DNA of 64,000 nt from Melitaea cinxia (lineage: Eukaryota; Arthropoda; Insecta; Lepidoptera; Nymphalidae): assembly GCF_905220565.1 (NCBI RefSeq), contig NC_059419.1, forward strand, positions 3,162,001 through 3,226,000. Direction: 5' to 3'. The notes below the pieces were generated by a model that saw only the letters and a list, made by a program, of their open reading frames with translations, was not told the DNA's origin and did not search any database. The position numbers were made by a program, and so were the translations under genes. This document shows positions 10,586-21,440 of the stretch, one piece after another (the first letter of the stretch is position 1; each line of letters starts with the position of its first letter).

Positions 10586-13070
10586 TTATAATGAAATCAT
10601 TACCCTCGTTCTGCAACAAAAATATTGATTTTAGATTCTACACGGAAAATAATCGTTGTATCACTGATGCTTTTCATATTAAAAATTAATTGAATTTTTT
10701 AATTAACACAGTTTTTTTTGTCACTGGTAATTAGTCCGGCAATTCTTGTACGGAAGACGACGTTCCCTAATGAGCGGATCTCATCAAACTTCTCAGCGTA
10801 CTCTAATCAATTGATTGATCTCGGCCTGCATTTGATAAGGTATATAGTTTTAGTTCGAGATTGTCTCGATATGGCCTGATGTTATTTGTGTATTCGATGC
10901 ATAAATTTTTGAAGGTTCTTTGGAACATCTTTTGTATCTCACAAAGAGTTGGTCTTTAATAGGAGGCTTCGAGCCCTCTTATTAAGCTCTTTGAAATTCT
11001 AAATATATATTAGTTTTAAAACTACATAGAAAGATATATAGATGCAATATAAGAAATATTTGTACTCTTGTAAAGGTATATATGAGATAGTAACAAAAAC
11101 CGAGAACATTTCAAAGATGCGCAAAATCATAAAAGATTATTAAAATTTTGAAGTTTTACTAGTAGCACAAAACTACGAATATAAAGATTGGTTCTAAATT
11201 TCAACTGATTTCTAAGATTCATATGATATACATTTTTTTTGAGGAGTTTACGTAATTTCAGGATATTTTTTTTTCTTACCTTGCTCAAGCTACAGGTACA
11301 AAAAAAACAGCCCGTAATGTTATTTTCAGACACATCTCCCGTGATTTCTGCTCTTTCTTGGGTGTTTCCGGACCCATTTTGCCCAATTTGATTGTTTCCC
11401 AAAAGCTCAGGTGGTAGATGATTTCACCATAAAACAATGCAAGTTAAAAAAACCATCTGAAAAGTTTAGATCAGATCATAACATTACACGTCCTTAGAAT
11501 TTATATTATAAAAATAAGGCTTCATCTATTTATCAAAATCATAATATTTCTTATCTCTATCGAGACGTGACTGCACGTACGTATCACGCATTCTGTCTTT
11601 GAAAGACGCAAAAATCCTTTCCATAGTCAACCTTTGAAAGAGCTCTTTTTAACGTACCCAACTTTGAACGTATCACAGACTGACGCCGGTAGCTTTTTAG
11701 GTACACTTTCAATCCTTGTTTAAGGTTCCTTGTTTAAATTTACCTTTCCGATAGACAAATATTGAAATAGTTTATTACCAACTTTGATATTTGTATATTT
11801 GTTCTGTTCTGCTAAAATTCATAAATTTATTTTGAAAATATTTTCATTTTCTACACATCATATAATATAATAATATGTTTTATTTCTATGTTCGTTGAAA
11901 TTCTGATTATTTCAAAACAAAGCATTTCGTTATATCACGTAATTACAGATATAAGGGGCTTGAAATATAATAACAATGTTTTGAGTCCTGTCGATCCCTC
12001 CCTCTAAATTCGAAGACCTTTCCGGACCCATCCTGATTGCGCCCTCAAGGACTTAGGGTGTTTAATAAAATTGCACCAGTGGCTCATTCGGTGAAGTGAA
12101 TTGTTTTGATTTAAGGGGAGTTTCTATTGACGGAACAATTGCTAGCGATATCATGTTCAAATAGATAATCAGCCTTTCTGCCGAAGGGGATGGGCTGATG
12201 TAGAAACCCAAAAGACCTTAAGTGGTTTAGTTGGCTTAATGGCTAAGATTACGCGGGTCTGGATGATATGAATTATGTTTGACAAATATTGTATGTACCT
12301 CTAATAATAAAAACAAACGCATTCATTTAATCGATTTATCTTCAAAGTTACAAATATATTTTAACAGCAGGAGATAAAAAGGCCTGTTTCACTTCAATTA
12401 ATAAACAACAATTTTTAGATTAGCAGGTAGCAGGTACAAATATTCCATAAATTAAGTGACTTTTGAAAGTGAAAAAGAATAATATACCTATGATAAAACT
12501 TTTATATATTTTGAATACCGTCATATGAAGGATAAACAGGCCCTTAGTATAAAAAAGCAAATCTACTAATCTCCATCTTTAAGTATTAGATTTTATTGAG
12601 GACTTTATTTGCAGAATTTGCTACCTCGTAGATTACGTACGATGTGCATAAAAATATGTTCTATTTTAAGTATATATAATGAAGTATTGTAAATAATATA
12701 ATAAAAATAACCCATATATAACACTCGACCATTTTTTCGTGTTGTTTCATACTAACTGCCCACTGTTGCTGGTGACGACATAATGTGTGTTACTGATATT
12801 CTTACAATATTTGTCTTGGACGTTCTCCAAGTTACGAACGATACTATACTTTTAACAATGCATTTAAAGTGACTGTATATTATAATATTTACATGTTAAC
12901 TTAAAAATTTTGTTACCATACATTTTTAATTTTTTTTAACACACATATACAGTCGTCTGTTCCTATGGTAAATTATGGCTGATAATGCTTATTTTTCAAT
13001 AGACTGATTTACATTTTATTATTTGTAATGTACTGCGATGAAATTAAACACCTTTTCTGACTGACTTATT
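10586..13070. other. Long interval without recognised elements
   Basis: About 2.5 kb of AT-rich sequence. Slightly GC-richer patches at 10735-10880, 11980-12060 and 12170-12280 carry no open frame or motif I can identify. The string gtttagttggcttaatggct near 12223 resembles a tRNA A box, but no B box follows, so I do not call a SINE. A 91-codon open frame at 11127-11402 on the minus strand has low-complexity composition and no family resemblance. Confidence 0.5.
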
Positions 13071-13670
13071 TTTTTAACCGACTTCAAAAAAAGGAGGAGG
13101 TTACTCAATTCGACCGTATATATATATATATATATATTTTTAATGTATGTTCGGAGATAACTTCTTCGTTTATGAACCGATTTTGGTAATTCTTTTTTTG
13201 TTGGAAAGGAGATATTTATAGTTTGGTACCATGATAAGGAAACCAGGATCTGATGATGGGATCCCAGAGAAATCGAGGGAAACTTTCAAAAATCGTAAGG
13301 GTGACTAGTAAATTTAATCATGTTTTCATTAACTACTATAAAGCACTACTATTTAGTAAAGGTCTGGTGTCGATCTGATGATGGAGAAGAAAGATAGTCG
13401 AAAGAACTCTTCAACAATTTATAGCAATTACCTGCTGTATGAACTTAATTCGTTTCTATGGATGAGAACTTTGCACCTATATGAGTTACAGTGCCATTAA
13501 AGTCTGATGATGGAGATGAAAGATAGTCGAGGGAAGTTTTCAACGATTTATAGCAATTACCTGCTGTGTGATCATCTGTGTCGCAGGACCAGGTTTGATG
13601 ATGGAGCCCATAAACACTCGAGGGAATTTCTCAACAATTTACAGCAGTTACCTTTTGCTGTTTGACGACC
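13071..13670 (+). repeat. AACCGACTTC-family element with triplicated inner block
   Basis: It starts ttaaccgacttcaaaaaaag, contains a (TA)n run at 13118-13137, and follows the family order to ccaggatctgatgatgggat and agaaatcgagggaaactttc. Beyond about 13308 the sequence has three related blocks (near 13370, 13495 and 13583), each with ctgatgatggag-type sequence, a tcgagggaa-type stretch, caacaatttatagcaattac and usually ctgctgt. They are imperfect tandem repeats. The normal 3' end (gaagtcggtttt) is missing. Confidence 0.65.
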
Positions 13671-13689
13671 GCTTTGATATAATGGTGTA

Positions 13690-13890
13690 TGTGCCGTGTC
13701 GGCGGCGCCTAAACACCGACGGTCGCGGGTTCTATTGCAGCTCGGAGTGGATATTTATGTTTATATAAATATTTATTTTTGGTCTAGTTATTAATCCTTG
13801 TGGTTCTCCCAACCTAGCCTCGGAGAACACGCTAGGCTGTCAGTCCCGGTTGTTATTACGTACACCTGATAGCAAACTTTACTCATAGTA
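13690..13890 (+). repeat. SINE family B, alternative head, 3'-truncated
   Basis: The head gtgccgtgtcggcggcgcct and B-box-like gcgggttctattgcagctcg match the alternative head at 8878. The body tcggagaacacgctaggctg and cacctgatagcaaactttac matches family B. It stops abruptly at ctcatagta, where a second SINE begins, so its RTE-type tail is missing. Confidence 0.75.
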
Positions 13891-14098
13891 TGTCGACGCG
13901 TTAGCGCAGCGGTCACAGCACCGGCTGTTGCGCTGGCATTAGTGGGTCCAATCCCCGCGCACGACAGACATTTGTATTGGCCATATAGGTGTTTGTCATG
14001 ATCTGGGTGTTTGTGCTTGTGTATTGTGTATGTTTCCGAACCCCCGACATAAGAGAAAAAGCATCCTTGTTAGGTCTATCCATCACTAAAAATGGTAA
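13891..14098 (+). repeat. tRNA-headed SINE, family B with variant body
   Basis: The head tgtcgacgcgttagcgcagc has an A-box-like tagcgcagcgg, and the sequence gtgggtccaatccccgc is a slightly altered B box. The body gacagacatttgtattggcc and gtttccgaacccccgacata matches the copy at 884-1090. It begins exactly where the SINE at 13690 breaks off, forming a head-to-tail dimer, and ends at the foldback element at 14100. Confidence 0.8.
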
Positions 14099-14099
14099 A

Positions 14100-14599
14100 A
14101 TAAAATAATTTTTAACAAAAAAAAAACCGACTTCAAAAAGGAAACTAAAAAGTGAAAAATAAATTTACTTAGTACAAAGTAATTCGTATTTTGATTTAGT
14201 TAATCAGAAATGATTAAATAAATATTTTATAATTTTGAAGTTGGTGCCAAGTAAATACTACAACAAGCTGGCTACAATAACAAATACAAACAACACACAC
14301 ACAACAAACAAGTACAAAAAGTATTATTAGATATGTCAAAACAATAACAGAATAATAACAGTACTCAACCTAATAGTCAATGAAACAAATTATGAAAGAA
14401 AACTGAATACAACGTATGAGTAGATACTAGAATAGAATTTTGTTTTACTTGGCACCGACTTCAAAATTATAAAATATTTATTTAATCATTTCTGATTAAC
14501 TAAATCAAAATACGAATTACTTTGTACTAAGTAAATTTATTTTTCACTTTTTAGTTTCCTTTTTGAAGTCGGTTTTTTTTTTGTTAAAAATTATTTTAT
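14100..14599. mobile_element. Foldback element with 156-bp inverted arms
   Basis: The left arm (14100-14255) and right arm (14444-14599) are reverse complements. I found a single mismatch over 156 bp (gaagttggtgcc against the complement of ggcaccgacttc). The spacer is 188 bp. Within each arm, accgacttcaaaaagg at the outer side and ttttgaagtcggtgcc at the inner side are themselves inverted, so each arm looks like a copy of a smaller AACCGACTTC-type element. The spacer (caacaagctggctacaataa ... acaatacaaacaacacac-like) has no open frame. The near-identity of the arms implies a recent insertion or gene conversion. Confidence 0.9.
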
Positions 14600-15046
14600 A
14601 ATACAATTGATTGGATATATAGTATATGAATAAGTAATTAAATTGACACACAATATATGATTAAGTAACTAATGACAGAACTAGTGCTCGCTTCAAATCC
14701 AGCAACCAGAATGAATCCTCCGTTCCTTCCTTTAGCTTACCAACAAATTATCCCCACTTAACATACTACCCACTCTAATCTCCCACTCTAATCCATTCCC
14801 ATTGGTTTAAATGACATTTAATTTAGTTGCCAGATTCTTACAACATTGAATAGTAAAATTAAAAATAATTATAAGTTTTAATGAAATAATACAATCTTTT
14901 TATCATAAATTACAATTAAATTAATAAAAAATCACAACAGTACATAGAAATATTACACCCAGAATCAAAGCAGGAATAAAGCCCCAAAATCATAAAGCAA
15001 AAAGCAAGAGTAACTGTGCAAAAGGGGCAAATCAACATATTATTTA
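14600..15046. other. AT-rich interval, nothing recognised
   Basis: It includes a short stretch of C/T-rich sequence (ctcccactctaatcc repeats at 14772-14795). No element is named. Confidence 0.5.
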
Positions 15047-15241
15047 CTAGCTGACCTGGCGAACTTCGTACTGCCTTTTTTTACTTAAATATAATAATTA
15101 CATATATCAAAATAAAATATAGCCTATCTTTCAAGTTGGATCAAACTGCACACGATCTGCAAAATTTGATTAAAATCGGTTAAGTAGTTTAAGTGTCCAT
15201 CGCGGACAAACAACGTGATGTTTGATTTGTATATATGAAGA
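15047..15241 (-). mobile_element. Helitron-like element, decayed
   Basis: It starts on the plus strand with ctagctgacctggcgaactt (the reverse of the CTAG 3' end). It continues with atagcctatctttcaagttg and a gattaaaatcggttaagtag segment, a layout common to small lepidopteran Helitron-like elements. The opposite end is approximate (tatatgaagat). Confidence 0.55.
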
Positions 15242-16860
15242 TGTTCATAAGAAGATACTATATTTAAACGTTGTATATGTTCATGATTATTGAACGGTAA
15301 CAACAAAGTTTTCCAGTCCTTAATTCATCCTCTATTCACAGTAATTCACTCTCCATCACACCTTTCCTATCACAAATATCTCCATTTTACCCTCTCTACT
15401 TTATAACTTGTACGTCCCATCGTAGAGATGCAAAGTGGCTTAGTCAAATGGACTGCATACACGTATTTTGTCTCGATGTCTCTAGTATTGGAAATGTTTT
15501 ATCAAAACTGTAAGGGATTACATGTAACATGTACCTTCGTACGGGCTGTGAATAAGAATTTGTGACGTGAGGGAAATGCTTGAATAATCGTGGATTTTTG
15601 TGTACGTAGAAATGTTATGATACGTCACTTGATATTTTGACACCTCTTTTTTTGGGATCAAAATAAAACTGTGACTGCCTTTTTTTTCTTTTTACTTACG
15701 TAAAGATTTGCGTAACTTATTTGAAAAAATATTATTGTTGTCTAACAGTTGCTTTATGGGTTGTAGTTTTTTTTAGGCTATATAATGTTTTTTTGTTTGT
15801 TACTTAGGACAGAAGCAATTATCAAATATGTCAACCGATCAAAAAAGAAATGAACTGCTAAAATGTTACGTAATTTTATTTATTAATTAAGTAAATAATA
15901 AAGTTGACCTAAGCATTAAATATGAAAATTTAATACATTTTTATATATTCATAAAAATAAAATATAAAAGTCAACATAATACTTTTAATAACGCTTCAAT
16001 TAAATATTTCATAAAGTTAAGACTTCGTTATAACAATTGATAAAACTTAAATTTTAAAAGATAAATTAAGAGAGGAGTTTACTAATAAAGTAGAGCGCTG
16101 CGAACTATGAGATTGGATTACTTCGCAAGTAGTTTTGACGTTTTGAATTTTAATACGGTTCAACGGCATTGTTTTAAGAACTTAAATCTGTTGCGGTTAT
16201 ACTATAAGAATATTAGATGTAATGATATGACAATTATAGCATTAAAACAATTTAATTCATTAAATAGGTTTTGGTTTGGTGGTCACAGAAGCTGGTTTAT
16301 GAGCCAGCGATGACTAATTTGATCCACACACTTAACAAATAGATTAGAAACCCCTTACACTAAACCGCCTCTAGTAGGATTTTGTTCTGTTCCGGAATCA
16401 AGCTCACATTACACAAGCACAACGCCCAGACCACAGTATCTTTGTATGTCCTGTATAATCTATATGCAAATTGTAATTGCAAAGAGTAGTGTTTGAATTA
16501 GGTCGAAGTTATGACCTTGGGATCTGACTTAAAATTTGAAGTAGGTTTCATATTTATACACCATCTAGAAGTGGGGTTATTACTCTAGAAACAATTGTAG
16601 TAAAAATGTAAAGACATTTTGCGGTCTAAAAACACAGGACATAGCAAGTTAAGCATATAATAACCGGACTGACTATTTTAAAGTTGAAAACAGATGTAAA
16701 AGCGGGTATCTTGCTATAAGTAAATATGAATAAAATACGTTATGTCTGCTAGCAGAATTGGCGCTTTAACGTTGCGTCTTTTGAATTTTTATGTCCTCGA
16801 TGTGATGTCCATAACCTCTGTCGTATGATTTTTACTGAGAAATTATGCGCCATGATTATA
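15242..16860. other. Interval without recognised elements
   Basis: AT-rich sequence. An open frame of 68 codons at 16107-16313 on the plus strand has no recognisable family, and no splice or start context supports it. Confidence 0.5.
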
Positions 16861-16962
16861 CCTTAGTAGGAGAGAATTTCAATTCGAATTCCCTCTCCTA
16901 CATGGGGAAAGAGGCCTATGCCCAGTAGTGGGATATTGCAGGCTGAAGCGATAGGACAGAAT
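16861..16962 (+). repeat. SINE family B, 3' tail only
   Basis: The sequence ctctcctacatggggaaaga, ggcctatgcccagtagtggg and atattgcaggctgaagcgat is the RTE-type tail of family B. The copy is strongly 5'-truncated, as expected for target-primed reverse transcription. Confidence 0.8.
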
Positions 16963-17751
16963 TTAAAGAATATACTGATTGTTTGAATAAACTTGTGTTT
17001 TTATCTCAACTATTAAGTGGAAAAGGAATGATTTTTTATTTACTTATTATTTACTTATTATAATTTATTATGTATAGAATCAAAACAACCAATATGATGC
17101 TACTGATCAAGTAATGTACCAAAATTACAGTAACAGTCTTGTGCCTAAAAGAATTGGTAAAATATATGGTTCTACTAAATTCCCTTTAAATTAAACAAAG
17201 AAAATGATCTGCTTTTAGGTTATGGAAACAGTGTTTACTTAAAAAAATATATTTTAATGCAGACAGTTGCTAATTCGACCACGTATGTTATTACATATGC
17301 CAGAAAGGAGATCCATTATTTGAAACGTTGCTCGCTTTCAAAGCAAAGTAAAACTCTGAATACAAAACAAGATGTTAATTTGTTTTTAGTTCCAGTTTTC
17401 TGCGAATTGTCTGTTTTATCATAATATCTACTTAGATAAGGTTACAAGTATATGTTGAAAATCTTTCTGGTAAAGTGGATTGATGTGAGATTGCAGCCAA
17501 ATAATATTGCCCTCAGGTAGTGTTGTGTTCCTGTGGTGATTAAGATAGCTAGAGATTCTGGAGAGGGATCAGGAGTATGGTCACTAATGCGCTTGATAAT
17601 AATTGTTATAAAAAAACAATAACGCAAACGAGTGGATATTTTAAAATATATTCTTTGTTGGTGGATTGGGCGTTTTAGGTGTTGGAGAACACAATGTTAA
17701 AATTAATAATAAATAATTTTCTTTTACATCTGGTAGTAGAAATTATCAATC
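16963..17751. other. AT-rich interval, nothing recognised
   Basis: No repeats, RNA genes or coding frames are supported. Confidence 0.5.
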
Positions 17752-17832
17752 AGCCCGTAACGTAGCAGCGTGGTTGAAGCTCTAAGCCTTATATGGAAGA
17801 AAGGCTTTTACACAGCAGGAGGCAATTGTATT
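17752..17832 (+). repeat. Probable SINE family B tail remnant
   Basis: The sequence cccgtaacgtagcagcgtgg, gaagctctaagcc, and aaaggcttttacacagcagg follows the order of the family B distal part (gcagcgtggtggatt, agctctgatcc, aggcctatgcccagcagtgg) with many differences. Confidence 0.45.
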
Positions 17833-17914
17833 TTTGTTTTGTGTTTTTAAACCAAAATCACAGAGGATTTTTACTGGGGTTGCTATGTGTGAAGTGCTGA
17901 TTAAATTAATTTAC

Positions 17915-17955
17915 TTTTTCACTAACTCATTTCTTTCTTTTGTTTCAGGTATGAG
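17915..17955 (+). promoter_or_regulatory. Strong 3' splice site, possible recursive splice site
   Basis: A branch-point-like actaact (17921-17927) is followed by a pyrimidine tract and cag at 17946-17948, then GTATGA. The joined motif CAG|GTATGA is what a recursive (ratchet) splice site looks like: an acceptor that regenerates a donor at once. The 3' part is strong; the donor-like part is fair. It applies only if a plus-strand intron spans this point. Confidence 0.4.
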
Positions 17956-18017
17956 TCCAGAGCACTGAACACAATAGGCGTGAAAACAGATACATATATG
18001 ATTAAATGTACACAAAG
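17949..18017 (+). other. Candidate 69-nt exon
   Basis: It is bounded by the strong acceptor above and a consensus-like donor AAG|GTAAAC at 18018. Only one frame is open (phase 1 start), reading YESRALNTIGVKTDTYMIKC then TQ, with two bases left over. The other two frames stop within 7 codons. A 22-codon open frame is expected by chance about one time in three, so openness alone is weak. It may instead be the short downstream exon through which a recursive site is first defined. Confidence 0.3.
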
Positions 18018-19148
18018 GTAAACGTCTCAAACATAATCAAATCACTATTTATCGTAGCAGGAATTACGAACTCCATTTCTCGCTTTATTTGCAAACTTGT
18101 TCAGAGTTAGCGGTGTCGTTTATCTCGTTTGTTATAACTTCAAACGGATGCTGTGTTTAGTATTTTATGCGTTATTTAAAGGTAAAGTTAGATTGTCTTT
18201 AAATTGTTGTTCCGTTCTGTTTAGTGAAGCGGTACGAAACTAATGTACGTAACGACTTTTAATTAGAACTAATAACATTTCTGCTGTTGTATTTTCGTTA
18301 ACGCTTATGAGTTGATTCGATTCTTCCTCGAAGTGTTTCTTGTGCCTGTATAAAACGAAGTCTACATATTTCATATTGTGGTTCTTTCTGCCGTGCCTCG
18401 TAGAGAATTTACCAACATCCATCCGAATTCTTAATAAAAACACATGATAATGATTCCTACTCTTTATAATGAATGCATCACCCCACTCCCAGGAGAGCAG
18501 CGTGCGAATGGAGCTTGCTTATTGATTGAGATGTTCAAATTATGTTGTACCTATACTATCTGTTGATTAAGTACAGGTGTACGCTCTCATATTCGCCGTC
18601 ATATTTGTAAGTAATTTTCATAATTGTTTATTCAGTCACGCTTATCTCGAATCGCCTATTTGTTAAAAAGTGAACAAGGTAAATCATCCCTTCATATAAA
18701 AATAAGAATGAAGACTCAGTGGACAGACAGACTCAGCGGAATCTGTAATAAATAGACTTCCGTTAACACCATGTTGAGCCCAAATAAATAAATAATTATA
18801 AATCGCATTTTAAACTGTAACAATATTCAAGTGGAATCACAAACGGTAACAAGTACAAAATAAATAATTTTCCTTTTAATAATACCAATCTCTTTACATC
18901 TTGGCGGGTTTTATTAAATGTCTATAAGCCTTTATCGCGTCGCCTTTAAGTCTTTGACAACCGCTCAGGATGATGGTTTATTTCAGAGGGAAATTAAATG
19001 TCTCTGCTTTTTAATATTGTTTATTTAAGTTTTTTTTTTTGTATATTTAATGACTGAATAAGTAATTTTTTTTCTGTCTTTGACAATGTGATAAGAATTT
19101 CATCAGTTTATGTAATAAATAATACTCATGTTTGTAAGTATTTATATG
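18018..19148. other. Interval without recognised elements
   Basis: AT-rich to mixed sequence. A patch near 18480-18520 (ccccactcccaggagagcag) is GC-richer and unexplained. Confidence 0.5.
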
Positions 19149-19497
19149 CTGTGTGGTTACGGCATCAAAGAATATACTCACCCCCTCTCTTCCCGTGGGT
19201 GTCGTAAGAGGCGACTAAGGGATAACACACTTACACTACTACTTTGGAATTTAAAAAGCCGACCGATGGCGGGATAACCATCCAACTGCTGGCTTTGAAA
19301 TACACAGGCCAAAGACGGGCAGCAGCGTCTTCGGTGCTACAAAGCTAGCCCTGCGGTCACCGACCCGCCTGCCCAGCGTGGTGACTATGGGCAAAACACA
19401 TGAGTTCACGCCATTTTTGGCGTGAACTCATGTGGAGACCTATGTGGATATGTCCAGTAGTGGACTGCGAAAGGCTGCTGTGATTGATTGATGGAAG
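19149..19497 (+). mobile_element. SINE-like family A, near full length
   Basis: It begins ctgtgtggttacggcatcaa. All the family blocks are present in order through gcccagcgtggtgactatgg and the RTE-type tail (tgtccagtagtggactgcga ... ggctgctgtg), with a small insertion (tgtggatatg) in the tail. A gattgattgatgg run closes it. The hexamer tatatg lies at both sides (19143-19148, 19498-19503), a possible target duplication. Confidence 0.85.
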
Positions 19498-19784
19498 TAT
19501 ATGTCTAGATTCTGTACACAAACAAATATGAAATAATTTAGATAAATGTGTATACACACGCACAGTCGACTGTTCTTAAGATAATATTTCAGTAAGCAGT
19601 CTATAGATACGGGCTGTGACTCAAACCCGCAGCCCTTGACCTCTAAGAACTAGTTATAATGTAGGTAAGCTGTTAGTTGAGCATTTGTAAAATAAACCTG
19701 TAGAGTAAAATAAAAACATTCAAAACTTATCGAAATTTTTGGTAATGTGATGTTTTAATATCCTAAAATATCGGCCAAAGGGAT

Positions 19785-19960
19785 AGACCCTTTCTAACAA
19801 AAAAAGAATCAGAAAAATCGGTTTATAATGACGAAGTGTTCCGCGAATATTCTATATATATATATATACATATATATACGGTCGAATCGAGACGCCTCCT
19901 CCTTTTTTAAAATCGGAAAAAAATCTTCCCTTTTTTGTAGTCGGTTAAAAAAATAACGGG
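19785..19960 (-). repeat. AACCGACTTC-family element, 5' part
   Basis: On the minus strand it reads ttaaccgactacaaaaaagg, then a duplicated terminal segment (a second cgatttt...aaaaggaggag), a TA-rich run, and a gattctttttttgttag-type segment. The terminal block is present twice in tandem, and the copy is truncated. Confidence 0.6.
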
Positions 19961-20119
19961 TTGTATTTTTACAAAAAGTTTTATTATTTTATTGAAGTAA
20001 CAATTTCGTACAAAAATAAAGCATAAATAACTTGAAATAAAAATTTATAAATTGAATTTATACAGGGACGCATTTGGAAAAAAACTTTTCATTTTTGGAT
20101 TGGAATTCCCGCGTGGAAG

Positions 20120-20161
20120 GCAGTTAGTTAGTTACATGTTACTTTTTTGTCTGTCTTTCAG
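20120..20161 (+). promoter_or_regulatory. 3' splice-site-like sequence
   Basis: The tract acttttttgtctgtctttcag ends in CAG at 20161 and is followed by AGAAATCAAG. It is a good pyrimidine-rich acceptor, but no convincing donor or open frame follows. It is recorded only as a possible acceptor. Confidence 0.2.
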
Positions 20162-20375
20162 AGAAATCAAGGCACTGTTTTGGTCATGACAAAAAATTTA
20201 ATTGCCTTGATATATTTTTATTTGTGTGAAAAATGCTAAATGTAGAAATTTAAAGAAAGAAGTGGTTTATATTACAATTTTTTGACGTCCCCCTTTTACG
20301 TTTTACATAAAAGTGTGAACTTATATTTACACGAGTCCTTTTGTTTGGTCCTTGGTATATAAAATTCCAAAAATT

Positions 20376-20565
20376 CAGTGCACGATAAGCCGTCGGTCAC
20401 GGCTGTTATCATGTACACCTGATAGCGATCGTTACTTGTAGTAGGGACTATATCCGCCAACCCGTATTGGAGCAGTGTGGTGGATTACGCTCTGATTCTT
20501 CTCCCACATTGGGAAAGAGGCTTATACCCAGCAGTGGGATATAAGAGGCTGAAGCGATTGTAAGT
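20376..20565 (+). repeat. SINE family B, 5'-truncated
   Basis: It starts inside the body (gtgcacgataagccgtcggt). It then follows family B through ctgatagcgatcgttacttg, ccaacccgtattggagcagt and the tail gcttatacccagcagtggg ... ggctgaagcg. The tRNA-like head is missing. Confidence 0.85.
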
Positions 20566-20636
20566 ACATTTTTTAAATTTCATTGGGTTTCGATTTATTT
20601 GCTATAAGTCCTATAGTTTGGTTTTATTCATATGCA

Positions 20637-20671
20637 TATCGCTTCAGCCTAATATAACCCACTGCTGGGAA
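20637..20671 (-). repeat. SINE family B tail fragment, inverted
   Basis: The sequence atcgcttcagcctaatataa and cccactgctggg is the tail of family B in the opposite direction to the copy ending 75 bp upstream. The two form a short convergent pair. Confidence 0.75.
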
Positions 20672-21172
20672 AATGTATGTAATATATTTTAAATGTATTA
20701 ATTTTGAATGTTTTAATCAAAAGCAACAGATATGTATACAATTTTTCACTATAAAAGTTCTACACTACGTATGCATTATAACCATAAACTGTCTTTATAG
20801 AATATATTAACTCATTCGCATCACCACAAATAAATCCAGCCTTAATGTACAAATACGTCCCTGCGTCCACGTAAGAGCAAGAATCGGTATCGAGCACACT
20901 CAACATAAATAAGGCAAAGACAAAACAAAAGGGACCGATTCGATTAATGCGACGGTTCGATTCCCGGCTTTAAATACAATATACGATTCGAGATATATAT
21001 GGCATGTTGACGTGAATTAAACGATGGAAAAATTTTATACGTACCCACGTTTAATAAAATTGCAAGTAAATGTATATCGAATGAGCACTGTCATGACTTT
21101 ATCGGGCCGGTATTTATCTATGTTTGAGGTCTTGCTTTATTGGCGACTAAAGGAAAAGTTGTTAAGGAGTCA
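20672..21172. other. Interval with one isolated B-box-like motif
   Basis: The motif ggttcgattcccggc at 20954-20968 looks like a tRNA B box. No clear A box or cloverleaf lies upstream, so this may be a worn SINE head. Otherwise the interval is AT-rich and unrecognised. Confidence 0.35.
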
Positions 21173-21440
21173 GTTTTTTTTTGTATACGACTAGATCGGC
21201 AAACAAGTGCTCGGTTCACCTGATAGTAAGCGGTACCGTAACTTATGCCTGCAACACCAGAAGCATCGTAAGCACGTTGTCGACCATACCCTCGATCCTT
21301 CCCAGGAAATCTAAAAATTACCACAGGAACAGAACACTGCTTGAGAACAGTATTATTTAGCTGTGTCTTCTGTAAGGTCGAGGTACTCAGCATGAGGCAA
21401 GGAGCAGGACATTTCTTCTGAGCCCCACTTGAATTAAACC
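21173..21440 (-). repeat. Family D poly(A) retroelement tail
   Basis: On the plus strand a T run leads into gatcggcaaacaagtgctcg, cctgcaacaccagaagcatc, aacagtattatttagctgtg and cttctgtaaggtcgaggtac. This matches the copy at 43597-43885. Read on the minus strand it ends in poly(A). Confidence 0.7.

Noticed and set aside
12223..12250. A-box-like gtttagttggcttaatggct as a SINE or tRNA head
   Set aside because: No B box follows within 30-60 bases.
20954..20968. Isolated B-box-like ggttcgattcccggc as a tRNA gene
   Set aside because: No A box at proper spacing and no foldable cloverleaf.
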